Below are positions 44,231-57,062 of a stretch of 64,000 nucleotides of DNA, one piece after another. The position numbers were made by a program, and so were the translations under genes. The notes under the pieces were generated by a model. It worked only from the letters and a program-made list of their open reading frames with translations. It did no database searches and was not told where the DNA came from. Where the stretch lies: assembly GCA_015680685.1 (NCBI GenBank), contig MNCI01002233.1:104099-168098 (forward strand), written 5' to 3'. The DNA comes from Gnetum montanum (taxonomy: Eukaryota; Streptophyta; Gnetopsida; Gnetales; Gnetaceae). Every line of letters begins with the position of its first letter. The stretch's first letter is position 1.

Positions 44231-45931
44231 TGAAACACCCTAAATTTTTAGGGTATCCTTGCTTCACCAGGTCATCACAATTCAGGCAGCGTCATGTCAC
44301 TTCTGCAAGAAATGAATGTTTCAAGATTAGGTTGTACAATTTGGCAAATTTTCTAACTGGGTAATTCATCCAGCTGATAGCCTACACAGAAGTGACGTGG
44401 AGAGTTGTTGGTGAAGCTCAAAATGTGTAAAATAGTTTGGTAGGTTTTCTAGTCGAGTTTGCTATGCTACGCTATGCTATATAGAGTAGTAGGCTTCGAG
44501 AGACAGTTGTGCAAACAATCAACCATAAGTTGTTGTAAGATAAGATGCTACACTATGCTATGCCACATAGCATAGCACAACTTAGCGAGAGCAAGACAGG
44601 AAGGCTCAGCCAACTTAGTGATTTCAAATGCACTCAGTCAGTGCCTCTAACCTTAAAAAATAGTTTCTTCACTTGGCTCCAAGTTCTTCATCAATGGCTC
44701 CTTCATCAAAAAATAGTAAACTTAGCAAAAAGCAGGCCATGTTGGTTGCTATGCTACGCTACATAGCGTAGCACAATGTAGCAACTCTACTGGAGCAATG
44801 AAAGGCATCTCAAAGGGCGGGATCGGCAAGTTCGCAAGTTTCGCAGTACAAAAACAAAAGTTTGTAGATTGGAAATGTTTTCGCAACTAAGGCTAGCAGC
44901 TATGCTATGCTACACTACATAGCATAGCAAGTATGCAAAAAGCAATTGGAGCACTTCAAAGGTTTCCGACACATGCAGTAGGACGCAACGCAAGTTTTTG
45001 CCTTGAACTAGTGGCTATGCTATGCTACGCTGCATAGCATAGCACAGTGTAGAAAGACACTATGCTACGCCAACATGCTATGTGACAAAGCATAGTGCAA
45101 CATAGCAAACAATTATGCTACATCAATGCACTTCACCCATTTGCACTGTTGGCACACATCCCCAAGTTCTGACAATGCAATTACATCATGGCAAGCTCAT
45201 AATTGCAACATGGCAGGCTCATCCAATAGTCATGCATGTCCATGTAACATAGACAAGTCAACACGGGCCTAGGACACATGATGTCCAAACCACACCTTTT
45301 GCGTTATCTTGGTTCTATAAAAACCCAAATGAGCAACACTCAAGGATGGGCTAGGGGTGATTTGGTTAGCAAGCAAAAAAAAAGTTAGCATTGTGATCCT
45401 GAGCATTGTAAACATCTTGTTTGATGTTGTAAATAGTTGGCACTCTCATTTTGGCATTCTGTTTTTCTCTTTCCTGCTATCCTCATAGAATTTTGCATTG
45501 TTGACTCCCGAGTCCATGTTCAAGCATACAACTATCTTACTCTAAGCGTCTCAGTTACTCTTGGGATCCCTACGCCCCTCAGCACCATGCAACCAATTGT
45601 ATCCACCTTGACAGAGTGAAGTCACATTCTTGAAGCAGTGCATTTTTCTAACTGCATTTTATTTTGTTTTCTTGCTTATCATTGCATTTTACATCATTTT
45701 CTGCCCCTTTTATGTTTAAAGATTACTTTATGCTATAAATCCCATTTTCAAATTATCCATTTGCAAAAGGTTATATTAACACCAACTAAGTCCCTGTCTG
45801 ATCGACCAGACCGTTTAGGGCATCCCATTTCCATTTTATCTAGCATGGCCCTCACGTAGATCCTGGGTTAAGACTGTCACGACTAACGACCTCTCAGTGT
45901 TTTCTAGCCACTGAAGTTTTCAATTGCTACA
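44231..45931 (+). repeat. Tat-B 3' LTR
   Basis: Starts TGAAACACCCTAAATTTTTA and ends CAATTGCTACA. It matches the 5' LTR with many transitions and a few small indels. The TATA box is CTATAAAAAC at 45315. GTGCT follows. Confidence 0.93.
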
Positions 45932-45936
45932 GTGCT
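45932..45936 (+). repeat. Target site duplication of Tat-B, right copy (GTGCT)
   Basis: Exact copy of 27145-27149. Beyond it Ath-2 resumes with text homologous to Ath-1 from about 52920. Confidence 0.92.
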
Positions 45937-46417
45937 TACATCCTATATATATTACTAAGCACTTAGGAATTTTTTACATTTGCCTCATAACACATGGAAA
46001 TTTTTTGTAATTTTTCAGAGTCCAAAACCTTCTAAAGCCCTAACATCACAATAATTTGTCCAAATCACTTTGTTTTTCAATCTTGCACTTACTAGAGGTA
46101 ATATTTTTATCATGGGGGCTGCAAAACTTAAGGTTTCAATGAAAAATTGATGAATTTTTTTTGAAAATTTTTCTAACTCCCCCAAAGGATTAATAACCTT
46201 AGCAACATATAAAAATTAACATTTTAGATAGTTAACCCCATCCAACAACCTCTGGGATGTATTATTAACTATAACACATGAATAAAATGATAATTGAAGT
46301 AATTAAATTAGCCATAATTTCAACTTAGCCAAGTGTAATTATCCTTAAGAGATAAGGCATTCCAAATGCTTTAAGTTACACAATGATTACTAACCCATGG
46401 TCTCATTGTAATTATAG
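45937..46417 (+). other. Ath-2 spacer, second part, before the second coding region
   Basis: Matches Ath-1 52.9-53.36 kb (AATCACTTTGTT, ACTAGAGGTAATATT versus ACAAGAGATAGTTG). A TATA-like CCTATATATATTACT lies at 45943, about 20 bases after the GTGCT that follows the GAGGCCTC blocks now at 27070-27149. Confidence 0.55.
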
Positions 46418-49250
46418 ATGGCACCAAAATAGAAACACCTACAAGAAGGAGAACCCTATCAACAATGGGAGAAATGGCCTAGAGCTAGAAGGGTCCAACA
46501 AGAATAAGCTCAAGAATTTCCAAAAGCAACCCATGCAATAGAACGTCTTCATAAGGAGCCTAAGGTGGAGTCTATCCAATAAAATCTAGAGGAAGAAGTG
46601 CCTATAGAATAATCACAATGAGGAAAAGTGTCTGGACCCATACCAAGGCTTGAGGTCACTTTGACTTAAGCCTACCTTGACATCATTAGGTTCTAAGAAA
46701 TTCAACAATTAGTTCTTTAGGAGATCAACTTCGGGCCATTCCTTGAGAAAGCTCTAGTGGATGTCAAGACCTAGCTGCAAACCTCTCTCATGTGGCCAAT
46801 AATCACATCTAGTAGGAAATGGTACATGGGAGAGACATATCTCTTCTGGAGTAATTGAAGGTTAGGGTCCACTATAAAAATCAAGGACATTCAAGTGTCC
46901 TATGGGGCATAAGCTATTGCATAAGCACTGGGGTTGCCTGACATTAGGACATAGCTGGTAGAACTATCTACGAAAGGTAATATTGAGGCAAAGAAGGAGT
47001 GGACACAATGATGTTACAAGGTTGACCATGAGTTTAGCATGCTCACACTAGTGAGGCAAAATTGTGACCTATCACCTCAATCTAGTGGTAAGGCCAAGCA
47101 AGGTAACCACTTTCTCCACCTGAGCATGTGCTGCTCTAAGTGAGAAATTTTCCATCAACCTTCCATAATTGATCTACTTAGAGCTCATAAAATACTTCAA
47201 GGAAAATGAATATGAAAGGAAAACCCTACCCTTTCCATGCCTCATTCGAAAATTCTACACAAGGATAGGCATTGTCCACTACTCCAATGATACCATTAGG
47301 CATTCTCCTTTGGCCTCATGATTCAAGATCATGAAAGAAAATATGCTAATAATAACTTAAGAAGAGGAGTAGCTACCACCTCCACCCACTCAAGAAATAA
47401 TGCTAGAGGCCCAGATAGCCATTGAGTGCTTATGTAAAATCTAAGAATAGCTCTTGAGTTAACAAGAGCAACATGCAAGAACAAGTGGGGTAGATCCATT
47501 TGTATATCAACTAGTAATGAGTCACCTTAATAAGGTGGCTCAAATAGTTAGCTAGATGGAGAAGGGTGGATCAATTTTCTTTACCCAATGAACACAACTA
47601 CCCACAAGGTTAGATCCTAATGCTTGGGAGGTAATGACATCTTTATCTCAACATCATCTATTCCTAGATCTCTAGGAATGTCACCACTTTCTTGATGCAT
47701 TTGGAGGAAGTTAAAGAGGTAACTATCTTGGCGATGCAACACCAAGGGTAGGAAATAGTGATTGAAGTTGGTGTTTACCATCTTTCTAAAGTACTAAATG
47801 CACCCACGACATCTGTACCAAACATATATGCACTTTGAGATGTGCAGACATCTTTATGCATGATTAGCGAGAAGTCCAATGCAACCTAGAATGAAGAGTT
47901 GTTGGAACAACTGGTGGGAACTGGGCAACTAACACTAGATATCTTCAATTTTCTAGAAGACATCACTATAACCCAAGCAGAGCTACTGAATGAAAGGGGA
48001 AGATGCATTATTTTTGAGGAGTAACTTGAAATGGCCTAGGAACAAAATCAATGTTTGGCCATAGAGGTTTCCAAACTATGTGCTAGACTTATAGATCTTG
48101 TGATTCTCAGCTCAATAATAACTTGAGATGAAGCTTTCAAATAACTTCAAGAACGATTCCAGAAGGCTAAGAAGGATGTAGTTATGACCATCTTCAACTA
48201 GTCCATAGCTGAAGTAAAAATGTATTCAATTCAAAAGGACTTGGCATAGATGCCCTAGGAGAATGTGATCCTAACCGCATAGAATTATCACCTACACAAT
48301 GTTGATGCTTAGAAGGATCAAATGTAAGAATTCATTCATTAATAGTAGGAGAAACTTGCCAAGTTGAACATAGAATAAAGGAGATTGACCATAGAAAATC
48401 AAAATCTATCAATAGAGGAAGTGTACGCCTTGCGCCAAAAGTTTTCCATCAAGATCACCATGTAGAAGAATGAGGCCCTCAATTTTGAAAAAGTGAAGAA
48501 TCACTACAGAGACTAGGTTGGTTTGCAGAAGGAAGTCAATGAAAAACACATGTAGATAATGAGGACAAAAATAAATGAAGCCTTCTAGCAACTCTAACAA
48601 GGAATAGAAGTCTGACAACCCATCGTTGATGGGATCGACACCTACAACAAAGTGGAGATTCATTTGAAGGAGTTGCAAATCAAAGAAATGATAGAATCTA
48701 TGGAGTTGGCCAATCTTTGTTACACAAACTTAGAAATGTTGACTACTAAATAGCCACTATTAGAGTTATAAAAGAAAGTTTCTAGCTTATATCTATGATA
48801 TGAGGTTGAGTTCAAGTAACATAAAGACTCCAAGCAGAAGCTTGAGACTAGAAATGTTAAACTCAAAGTTCTTAGAGCATGGTTCATAGATCAATGATCA
48901 ATTTTTGAGAACCTAGTCAAATGAATAAATGACAACCATGAGCTAAAGGACATAGTCAAGGCATTTAACATTGAGTTGAAATAGTTTGCTGCCTAGTTTG
49001 TCATGCAAAGAAGCTATTTCTAGTAATTCCATGTCCTTGGGATGTGCCCATTCTAACCCACATTAGCAAAGCTACATGGATAGTGCATGATCCCAAAAAC
49101 AAGAAGGAAAAAATGAAAGCACTACTAGATGTTTTCCACCTCCTACTTGAGGTTACAATATTAGCAAGAAAATTGTAGCCACCTAAACCACCACTTGTGT
49201 GTGAAGTTGATGAAGGTCCCTTCAAACCTTAAGAGCCACCACTACCTAGG
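46418..49250 (+). pseudogene. Ath-2 second (post-integrase) coding region
   Basis: The ATG at 46418 opens a frame (HLQEGEPYQQWEKWPRARRV) that can be followed with many stops to about 49250. Text includes MWPIITSSRKWYMGETYLFW at about 46790 and ALGLPD near 46930, reminiscent of the region seen in Athila-type third ORFs. From about 48000 the composition is Lys/Glu/Leu-rich and coiled-coil-like (EEVYALRQKFSIK, EIHLKELQIKEMIESMELAN). It ends with a Pro-rich tail (CEVDEGPFKP). Ath-1 53367-56190 is the same gene. Athila elements carry such an ORF, sometimes called env-like; I see no clear membrane segment and would not call it env. Confidence 0.65.
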
Positions 49251-49507
49251 ACCATTTGATCTTCTCCATTCAACTTCATGCCATCAAGGAATGTGGTATT
49301 TAGTTTTTAAGATTCATGTCATGGTTTTCAATTTTTTTCTTAAACATCATCATTTTTTTTGTAAAGTGTTGATCCATACACTTGGGCATTCCATTTTTTA
49401 TCAAGTCAGTCAATTCATTTTATTTGTGAAAAGTTAGTTAATAATATCATGCCTTTCCAATTTTGTAAAATAACTCAAGGAAAAGTTTTTATTTAGTTAT
49501 GGGAGTA

Positions 49508-50444
49508 TGATGAGTTGTAGTTTGGTTGGCTATGTCGAGGAGGACTTACCAATGCAACCTCATTGATTGGGCCTCATTAGCAAGGCCTTATTGATGCATC
49601 GTATCATGTGTTGACAAGGCCCCATCAATGTAATGTTGGTTTTTGGATATAAATACACACCTACTAGCTACATTTATGGTAATAAGAGATTTTAGTTGCA
49701 ATGAAGCTCTTGTAGTTTTTCCATTTTGAAATTTAGACTTTTCCTCCCAAGTGCCTGCAGCAGGAGTCATTAAGTGTATGGATCTTTATTCGAGCATTGT
49801 TGTACCTGATCATGATAGTGTGTGTGATAATAAAGACAAGCTTTCTAATAAACCTTGTAGCACTATGGATAGATTAAATAATTTATTTATGCATTTAAAG
49901 TTTTTAATTATCTATTTGATGCTTTAATTATTTATTAAATGTTTCTAGTAACTAAGTTAATGAAGCAATTAAGCAAGGTAGATTACACACATATGTACAA
50001 TTCCTTCAAGAATAAAATGTATGCTTTTGGTAATCTTAGCAATGTTATTACTTGATACACCCAATAGCATAGTGCGCTTAGTCACCCAACAGTGGATACA
50101 TGGGTTCAAGACATGTACAGAAAGTGGGACTAGATGCTTATGTTAGCACTAGTTAGACATTAGTTAATTAGTTAAATCAAATTAGTTAATTCAATTACTT
50201 TTCTCTTCCTTTTACACACCAAATCATAAAATATAAAATGATAAAAATAAGATGTCTAAATTACACTTAACCATACCATTGTACATCACAAGTGTAATTA
50301 GGAAGATAATGATTGATCTTAAGGCAAGGTTCACTTCCTAGAAGACTAGTGCACTGGAAATAATAAAGTCCATGGAATTCCACCAGATCACACATGAATG
50401 CTTTATGATTCGTATGGTTGGACATAGGGGTACCTTGTCGCTTA
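49508..50444 (+). repeat. Ath-2 3' LTR
   Basis: TGATGAGTTGTAG to TTGTCGCTTA, 937 bases against 938 for the 5' copy. The TATA box is at 49648 and TAATAAAGACAAG at about 49830. GAGGCC-type blocks lie at 49550-49632. Confidence 0.83.
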
Positions 50445-51300
50445 TTAATTACCATTGACTATTGTACTAAATGGGCAGAAGCACTAGTTTTTGTTGACTA
50501 TACATCATCCACAGCTATTCGATCTTTTTCAAAAACACATTGTAAACAAGTTTAGGGTGTCATGTGCATTGATTTTTTTTACAATGGAACCCATTTCACA
50601 TGCATCCCTTTTTGCAAGCTTATGCAACACTTGGGGGTTGAACATAAATTAAGAACACCCTTCTATCTCCAAGCCAATGGTTAAGTAGATGTTACTAATA
50701 GGGAGATTACAAAGATCTTAATAAGAAATGTTAGCAAATATTGGAGAGATTGGAACACAAAACTCAATGATGCCCTTTGGGCCTACCGCTCAACATGGAA
50801 ACTCCCTATAGACTACTCTCCCTATGAGCTAGTATACAAGAAACTACCAACACTTCCTATTCAATCTGAGCTTTGTACACTTTTAATATCTTGTGACCTA
50901 GATCTTGATCATAGTCTAGTACAAAGAGAATGATTGGTCAATCATAACGTGGTAGATGAAAATTGATTAGTGGACCTATTCTTGAATGAAGTGCATAAAG
51001 TATTTAATAAAGAATCCCATGATCTTAGAATAAGAAAAGTAAAATTTCAACCTAGGGATAAGGTCCTCTTCTAGAACCCCACACATGTTTCACAAAGAAA
51101 AAAATTTAAAACATTGTGAAAGTAGCCTCATATAATTTATAAAACATTTTCTTCTAAGGCCATGTTAATTTACAAACTTGAAAGCCCAAACAAAAAGCAG
51201 TTGGTCAACACACAACAAGTAAAACCTTTCCATGAACCTAAACAAGCCAATAGAAACAACACCTCATCAAATGGATAACCTCACTCAATCTTTCAGATCT
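50445..51300 (+). pseudogene. Ath-1 integrase pseudogene, second part
   Basis: Resumes after the Ath-2 insertion: TIDYCTKWAEAL, then YNGTHFTCIPF with the second core Asp lost, HLGVEHKLRTPFY, and WRDWNTKLNDALWAYRSTWKLPIDYSPYELVY. It ends near LSRGGD at about 51320. A frameshift lies near 50580. Confidence 0.78.
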
Positions 51301-53366
51301 CCTCCTTCTAACTTAGTCGTGGGGGAGATGCCCATCCATGCTAACCATTTACAAGGTTCCTTAATTTTTCTATTTTTTTACACATTTTTTTATAATTTTT
51401 TTTATGTTACACCAATTTTTATTTTACACCATCATTGGTACATTTGAAATTTCTTGAATATTTTTCACTTTCTCATATACTTTTCTTTGTTTTTGGTGTG
51501 ACTTTTTAAATTTCTACTAATAAAATGCCTTATGCCAAGAAGACATAGTGGTGTTGTAGCTATTGTTAATGGTGGTTTGAACCTATTATTTTTTATTGTT
51601 AATGTGTAGTTTCTATTTTTGAATTTTGGTATCAATAACTAACACATGGTTTATTTTTCATGGAACAAGTAGTGAGTCCATGACATCCACCCATCCACAA
51701 ACACTATGGTTTTCCTTATTTTAGAAGTATGACGTCCCTTTTCATTAAGTAAAGATTTGATAAACTTGTGACCTTGGTAGTTTTCATACATGGAAAGGAT
51801 TCAATGGTTTGAATAGGATGTGACTTGAAGGGGACTCAATACTCTTTATACCCTTCTACTTACTTGGGTGCATGAGTGTTTTCATGAATTTCTTATCATT
51901 CCATGTTGACCAATAACAAGAAGTTGAATAATTCTTTGCATGGTGTGTTTCCATCTAAAAGAAAGAGAAGAAGAAGAAAATGATGAAGAAAATAATAATA
52001 ACGATGATGATGAGAATTCAAAGCACACCTCTTAGACAGAATAATGAGCTAGAAACATTGTTCATGGGACTAAAAAGACATGTTACCCATGCTTGAAGAT
52101 CTTCTCTAACTAATGTCTTTTCTTACTTCTTACTTCTCTTTATTTCTCTATAAAAAATGGTGATTAATCTATGGGAGAACTCTTATGTCTTAAGGGGGTG
52201 GACTAATCTTATGTCTTAATGCAAAGTCACTAAATGTGGTTGGTTTTGATCTAGACTAAGGATGAATTTTATCATGTCTTTTAACCACGAAAATTATAAG
52301 GGACTTCATGTGACATTAATCGGGAACTCCATTCCACTTTCTCTTTCATCCATTTATTCTTTCCATGACTCACCTCACTATCAATGTCCATGTCCTTGTT
52401 TGATGTCTTGGTTTGGCATGCCTAAATTCTTAGGTAGATTCTTTTAGGTTTTGGTCCTTAACATCCATAACCATTAATCACCTATGGGATCCATGGACTC
52501 CTTAGGTTGAGGTTATGCAAGGGAAAAAAGGGTATGTGCCTACTATGGGGAGGACCCACTTGCATATCTCTTGGTTGGGTTAGTTAAGTATCTCATCCTT
52601 AAACATTCTTACAATCCAAACCTTCATGCATCCCATTCGATGCATCCAACTATGCACTCCTTAAGGTAATTTCTTTAATAAACACATTCTCCACCCAGTT
52701 TTTTTAATTTTTCAATTTTTTAGCTTTCAATGATTCTCTTCGATGATTCCATTCAATTCTTGGCTTTTCTAGAACTCCATGGATTCCACTTTCATCAAAA
52801 AATCTATGTATTTTTTGAGAAATTGAAGTTGAAAAATTTTGTTTATACCCTTTGTAAATGGCTGCCTATCGATAAACCCCCTATGTATATGAGACCTCAT
52901 ATATAGGATCCATTCAACATAGCACAAAAATAGTATATATATATATGCACCTGCACTTTGAATTTTTCACATTTCATTTTAAACACTTGAGGAGTTTTTG
53001 TAGTTTTTAGAGCTAGGAACCTTTTAGAAGCCATATCTTTCAAAGTATTTGTCCAAATCACTTTGTTATTTGATGCTATATCTACAAGAGATAGTTGTGA
53101 GGGCTACAAACCTAAATTTTTTGACATAAAATGTTTCTAAATATTTCTAATTCCCACAAAGGTTTAACAAAGAAACCAACATGAGAACATGAAATTACAA
53201 AATTTAAACCCTTTCAACTAGCTCCAATAACACTTTAAACTTAAAAATTAATAAAGTAACCAATCTACCATGGTCCAACCTTAACCTAAGTGTAACTAAC
53301 TGATGAGATGAGGTATCAAAACACCATAAGTTACACATTATATATACTAAACCTAAGTGACCACAT
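51301..53366 (+). other. Ath-1 spacer between integrase and the second coding region
   Basis: AT-rich, no convincing frame, co-linear with Ath-2 25.46-27.15 plus 45.94-46.42 kb. It contains a GAA/GAT-rich run at 51960-52020. The GAGGCCTC blocks of Ath-2 are represented by GAGACCTCATATATAGGATC at 52890. Confidence 0.55.
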
Positions 53367-56195
53367 ATGGCACTAAAGGGGAAGCACACATACAAAGTAG
53401 GATCATCATAGCCAAGGGATAAATGAACATGAATAGGAAGGGGCCAAAATAGGCCCAAGAAGAATAAGTAGCAACCCATGCTATAGAACATCTTAGTAAG
53501 AAGCTTGAGGTAAAATCTATCCATCCAATTCTAGAACAAGCAACAATGATAGAGCAATCCCATTGAGATGAGGTAACCTTGATAAAAGCCTATCTTAAGT
53601 AGATCAAATCAAAGGAGGTTCAAGAAATGATGCTTCAAGATTTGAATTTTTGCTCTTTCTTGCAACAAGCACCTCAAGAAGTACAAGATCAGCTAAAGAC
53701 CTCTCCCATGTGGCCCATCATCACTTCCAGTGAGGAGTGGTACATGGGAGATATGTTCTTATTCTAGAATAACATGTAGGCTAGGTCAATGGTCAAGATC
53801 AAAGATATTTTAGTATTCTACTTAGTGCAAGCCATTTTAGAGACATTTGGATTACCATAAATTGGGGCAAATCTCACTGAGATTCCAATATAGGCAAACC
53901 CAAACATCAAGAAAGAATGGATACAATAATGTTATGGCATCAATCATAAGGATTGTGCTCACATTGATAGAGAGAATCTACTACAAGATTGTGGTCTTTC
54001 ACCTCAATCCAATGGTGAGGCCAATCAGGATCACTACCTTCTTTGCCCATGCGTGTGTTTCTCTAAGCAATAGATTCCCTATCAACCTTCTATAGCTAAT
54101 CTATCTTAAGATAGAAAAGCAGTTCAAGGAGAATAGACATGGAAGGAAGGTACTCCCCTTTCCATGCCTCTTCAGAAAACTATGTTGGAGGGGAGGGATA
54201 AATCTCTATACAAATGACAATGTCCAACATGTTCCATATGCTAAACTAATGGAAATGATGAAGGACAAAGTCCCTGCTAGTCATCCAAAAAGAGGAGTAA
54301 TAACCACCACCTCCACCATCCACTTAGCAAATAGTGTTTGATGTCATGAAAACTTCTTAGCAGTTGTGCAAATTCTAAAAGCAACTCTTGAGTAAGTAAG
54401 AGTGATAAGTAGGAATGAGTGGGGGTGATCCATCTATGTACCGACCAACAATAAGTCACTTGAATGAAGTGGCTTGAATACTTAGCCAAATGGAGGGAGG
54501 TGGACCAATTGTTTTAGCCTAAAGAATGTAGTTGCCTGCAAGATCAAATCCTAGCACCTAAGAGGTAACTGTACCCCTCTTGCAATAGCAAAAATTCTCA
54601 AAAATATTTGAGAACATAGATACTTTTTCTATGCATTTGGAAAATGTAGAGGATGCAACAGTATTGGTGATGCAATACCAATACTAAAATAGTAGAAGTA
54701 ATTGTTGATAAAATTACTAAAAATCTAAATAAATCCATGATGTCTATAAAAGATGTCTCTACATTTAAAGATGTGTAGATTTCCACAGGGATAGTAAGTA
54801 GCAAGTTGAGTGTAGCATAGCATGAATAATTGTTGGATCAACTGGTGCGAACCAGACAACTAATATGGGATGTATTTGACCCTTTGGAAAAAAAATTTGC
54901 AACCTAATAAAAGTTATTGGAAGTAAAGGACAAGAACATCATATTAGAGGGGCAACTTAAAATAGCCAAAGATCTAAATGAATGCTTGGCTATGGAGGTT
55001 GCTGAACCAAGAGCCTAGATTGCTGACCCTGCATTTCTCAACCCAACACTGATAAAGGATAAAACTATTGAATAACTTCACACAAGATTGAAAGGTGTTG
55101 AGGATGCAATGAAGATGATGGTGTTTTATCAATCCTTGGTAGAGGCCACTCAGCATAAAATTTAGAAGGTCTTGGATTAGACCCACTAGAAGAATGTACA
55201 ATTAACCATAGGGAATCATCACCTATGAAGTGTTGATGTGCAAAAATAGTAGATGATCAATTTCATCCATCAATAGCAAGAGTAGCTAGCTAGAGTGAAC
55301 ACTAAGCTAATAATATTAGCAATAGAAAATAGAAACCTCTCCATGAAGGAGGTCTATGCTCTTCACCAAAATACTATAATCAAAGTAGCTTCTTAGAAAT
55401 TAGAGACTCTCAAATTTGAGAGAGTTAAAAATCACTATAGAGATCAAGTTAGTCTACAAAAAGAAGTTAATGAAAAAAACATCTAATTGGCAAAGGAAAA
55501 AGTAAAGAATATCCTCTAGCAAATCCATTAGGGAAGAGAGATTTGGCAACCTATCATTGATGGGATAGATTCCTACAACAAAGCAAAGATTCACATGAAG
55601 ATGTTGTAGATTGAGGAGATGATAGAATACATAGGGCTTGCCGATCTTTGATATAAAAATATGGCTATGCTAACTACTAGATGATCATAGTATAAATTGG
55701 AGAAAAAACTAGCTAGCTTGTACTTATTGTATAAGGTAGAGTTCAAGCACCATAAGGATATCAAGTAGAAGCTTCTAGTGGCAAATATACAACTCGAGGT
55801 TCTCAAGGAGAAGTTCATTGATTAAAGATCAACTACTGAGAACCTAACCAAGAGGATGAATGACTACTAAGAGTTGTAGAATTCCCTCAATATGTTTGAT
55901 GTTGAGCACAAGGAATTCACTACTTGGTTTATCAATGTGAAGGAGTTGTTCCCAATAATGTCCTATTCATGGGATACCCTAATTCTAGCCCACATTGGTG
56001 ATGTCATGTTGACTATGAATGATCCCTAAGGCAAGGAGGAGAAGATGAAGGCATTGTTGAATGCCATTAACCTTCCACAAAAAATGCCAACTATAGTAGG
56101 ATAGCCATAGCTACCTTAACTATTGTATGCACCTAAAGTAGTAGAAGGTCCTTCAAAACCTCTGGAACCTCCACTGCCTAGGATCGTCTAATATT
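53367..56195 (+). pseudogene. Ath-1 second (post-integrase) coding region
   Basis: The ATG at 53367 begins MALKGKHTYKVGSS, matching the start of the Ath-2 copy. PMWPIITSSEEWYMGDMFLF-type text lies near 53705. The coiled-coil-like second half lies at about 55260-55930, and the Pro-rich end (EGPSKPLEPPLPRIV) at about 56140-56190. Nearly all stops are TAG or TAA at Gln positions in the alignment with Ath-2. The function is unknown. Confidence 0.65.
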
Positions 56196-56418
56196 TTCAA
56201 CCATCTTCATGCCATTAGAGAATGTGTTGTTCAATTTTTTTCACCCATGTTCTGGTGTTCAATTTTGTGTCATGAACATCACAATTTTGCAATCAATGTT
56301 GATCCATACACCTAGGCACTTAGTTTTTTTTTGGTGTGTTATGTGTTAGTCAATAATCTCGTACCTTCCCAATTTTGTAAAGAACTCAAGGAAGAGTTTT
56401 CATTCAGTCATTGGGGTA

Positions 56419-57062
56419 TGATGAAGTGTCTTTGGTTAGCTGCTTTTATGGAATTCCATTGATGAAATCCCATCAATGAGATCTTGTTGACGTATGGTTT
56501 TCCATTTTAATGTGCACCCATCGACATGGACACTAGTAAGTCTATAAATATGGCATCCTAGTCATGTTATGAGAGAGTTATAATTTTAGTTACTAGTGGA
56601 ACTTTTGTAGTTTATTTTCATGAGAGATAGAATAATTTTCTAAGTGCGTATAGTAGGAGTGAATAAGTGTATGGATCTTTATTCGAGTATTGTTGTACTT
56701 GAGCACCATAGTGTGTGTAGCAATAAAGACAAGCTTTTTGATAAACCTTGCAACACTTGGACTAACTTAATGATTTATTTATGCATTTATTATTTTTATT
56801 AATTAAGCTAGAATGATTAAGACTTTAAGTAATTAATTAATTAATCTAAATAGACTAGCATCCATAAGTACGATCACTTCGAACATACGTATAACAATTT
56901 ATAATCCTAGTAGCACTTAAGACTTGATTGCCCATCAGTGTTGTACGTGTTCAAGATGTGTACGAAAAGTGGGATTGGATTCTTATGCTAGGATAGTTAG
57001 TTATTAATTAGCAATTAAGTTATTTGAATTAGTTAATCAACTTATTCTCAATCTATTATTAA
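56419..57062 (+). repeat. Ath-1 3' LTR, cut at 57062
   Basis: TGATGAAGTGTCTTTGGTTA starts it; the match to 12737-13385 ends at CAATCTATTATTAA. About 235 bases of the LTR are missing here and should lie beyond the insertions that follow. The TATA box is at 56542. Confidence 0.82.

Larger units (their letters stand above)
27150..45931 (+). mobile_element. Tat-B: complete 18.8 kb Tat-like Ty3/gypsy element with an antisense gene
   Basis: LTRs lie at 27150-28866 (1717 bases) and 44231-45931 (1701 bases), with a perfect GTGCT target duplication. The internal order is PBS, gag, protease, array T2, antisense gene, array T3, RT, RNase H, second RNase H, integrase, array T4, PPT. RT text and the second RNase H domain place it in the Tat lineage, where such a domain is known. 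Opposite-strand ORFs are also known in some Tat elements, usually near the 3' end; here the antisense gene sits between protease and RT. The coding parts are dead by point changes only, apart from one gag frameshift. Confidence 0.93.
18311..50444 (+). mobile_element. Ath-2: Athila-like element inserted in Ath-1 integrase, itself split by Tat-B
   Basis: LTRs of 938 (18311-19248) and 937 bases (49508-50444) flank gag, protease, RT-RNase H, integrase and a second coding region. Without Tat-B it is about 13.35 kb. Joining Ath-1 across it (18310 to about 50450) restores integrase text in frame and at the expected spacing (YII to DYCTKW). The target duplication is poor: ATCAT on the left, TTAAT or ATTAC on the right depending on the exact LTR end, so the right boundary is known to about 3 bases. 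Confidence 0.83.
12737..57062 (+). mobile_element. Ath-1: Athila-like Ty3/gypsy element, split by Ath-2
   Basis: 5' LTR 12737-13620; body 13621-18310 and 50445-56418; 3' LTR from 56419, cut at 57062. Without its insert the element would be about 12.2 kb. The Athila assignment rests on three points: RT text of the Athila kind, a PBS that is a decayed form of TTGGCGCCGTTGCCGGGGA, and a long second coding region between integrase and the 3' LTR. Decay is heavy, with many stops, frameshifts and a lost protease segment. The left flank is CTTAT (12732-12736); the right target copy is out of view. Confidence 0.82.

Noticed and set aside
46418-49250. Calling the Athila second ORF an envelope gene
   Set aside because: No signal peptide or membrane segment can be made out through the stops, and coiled-coil text alone does not show an envelope.
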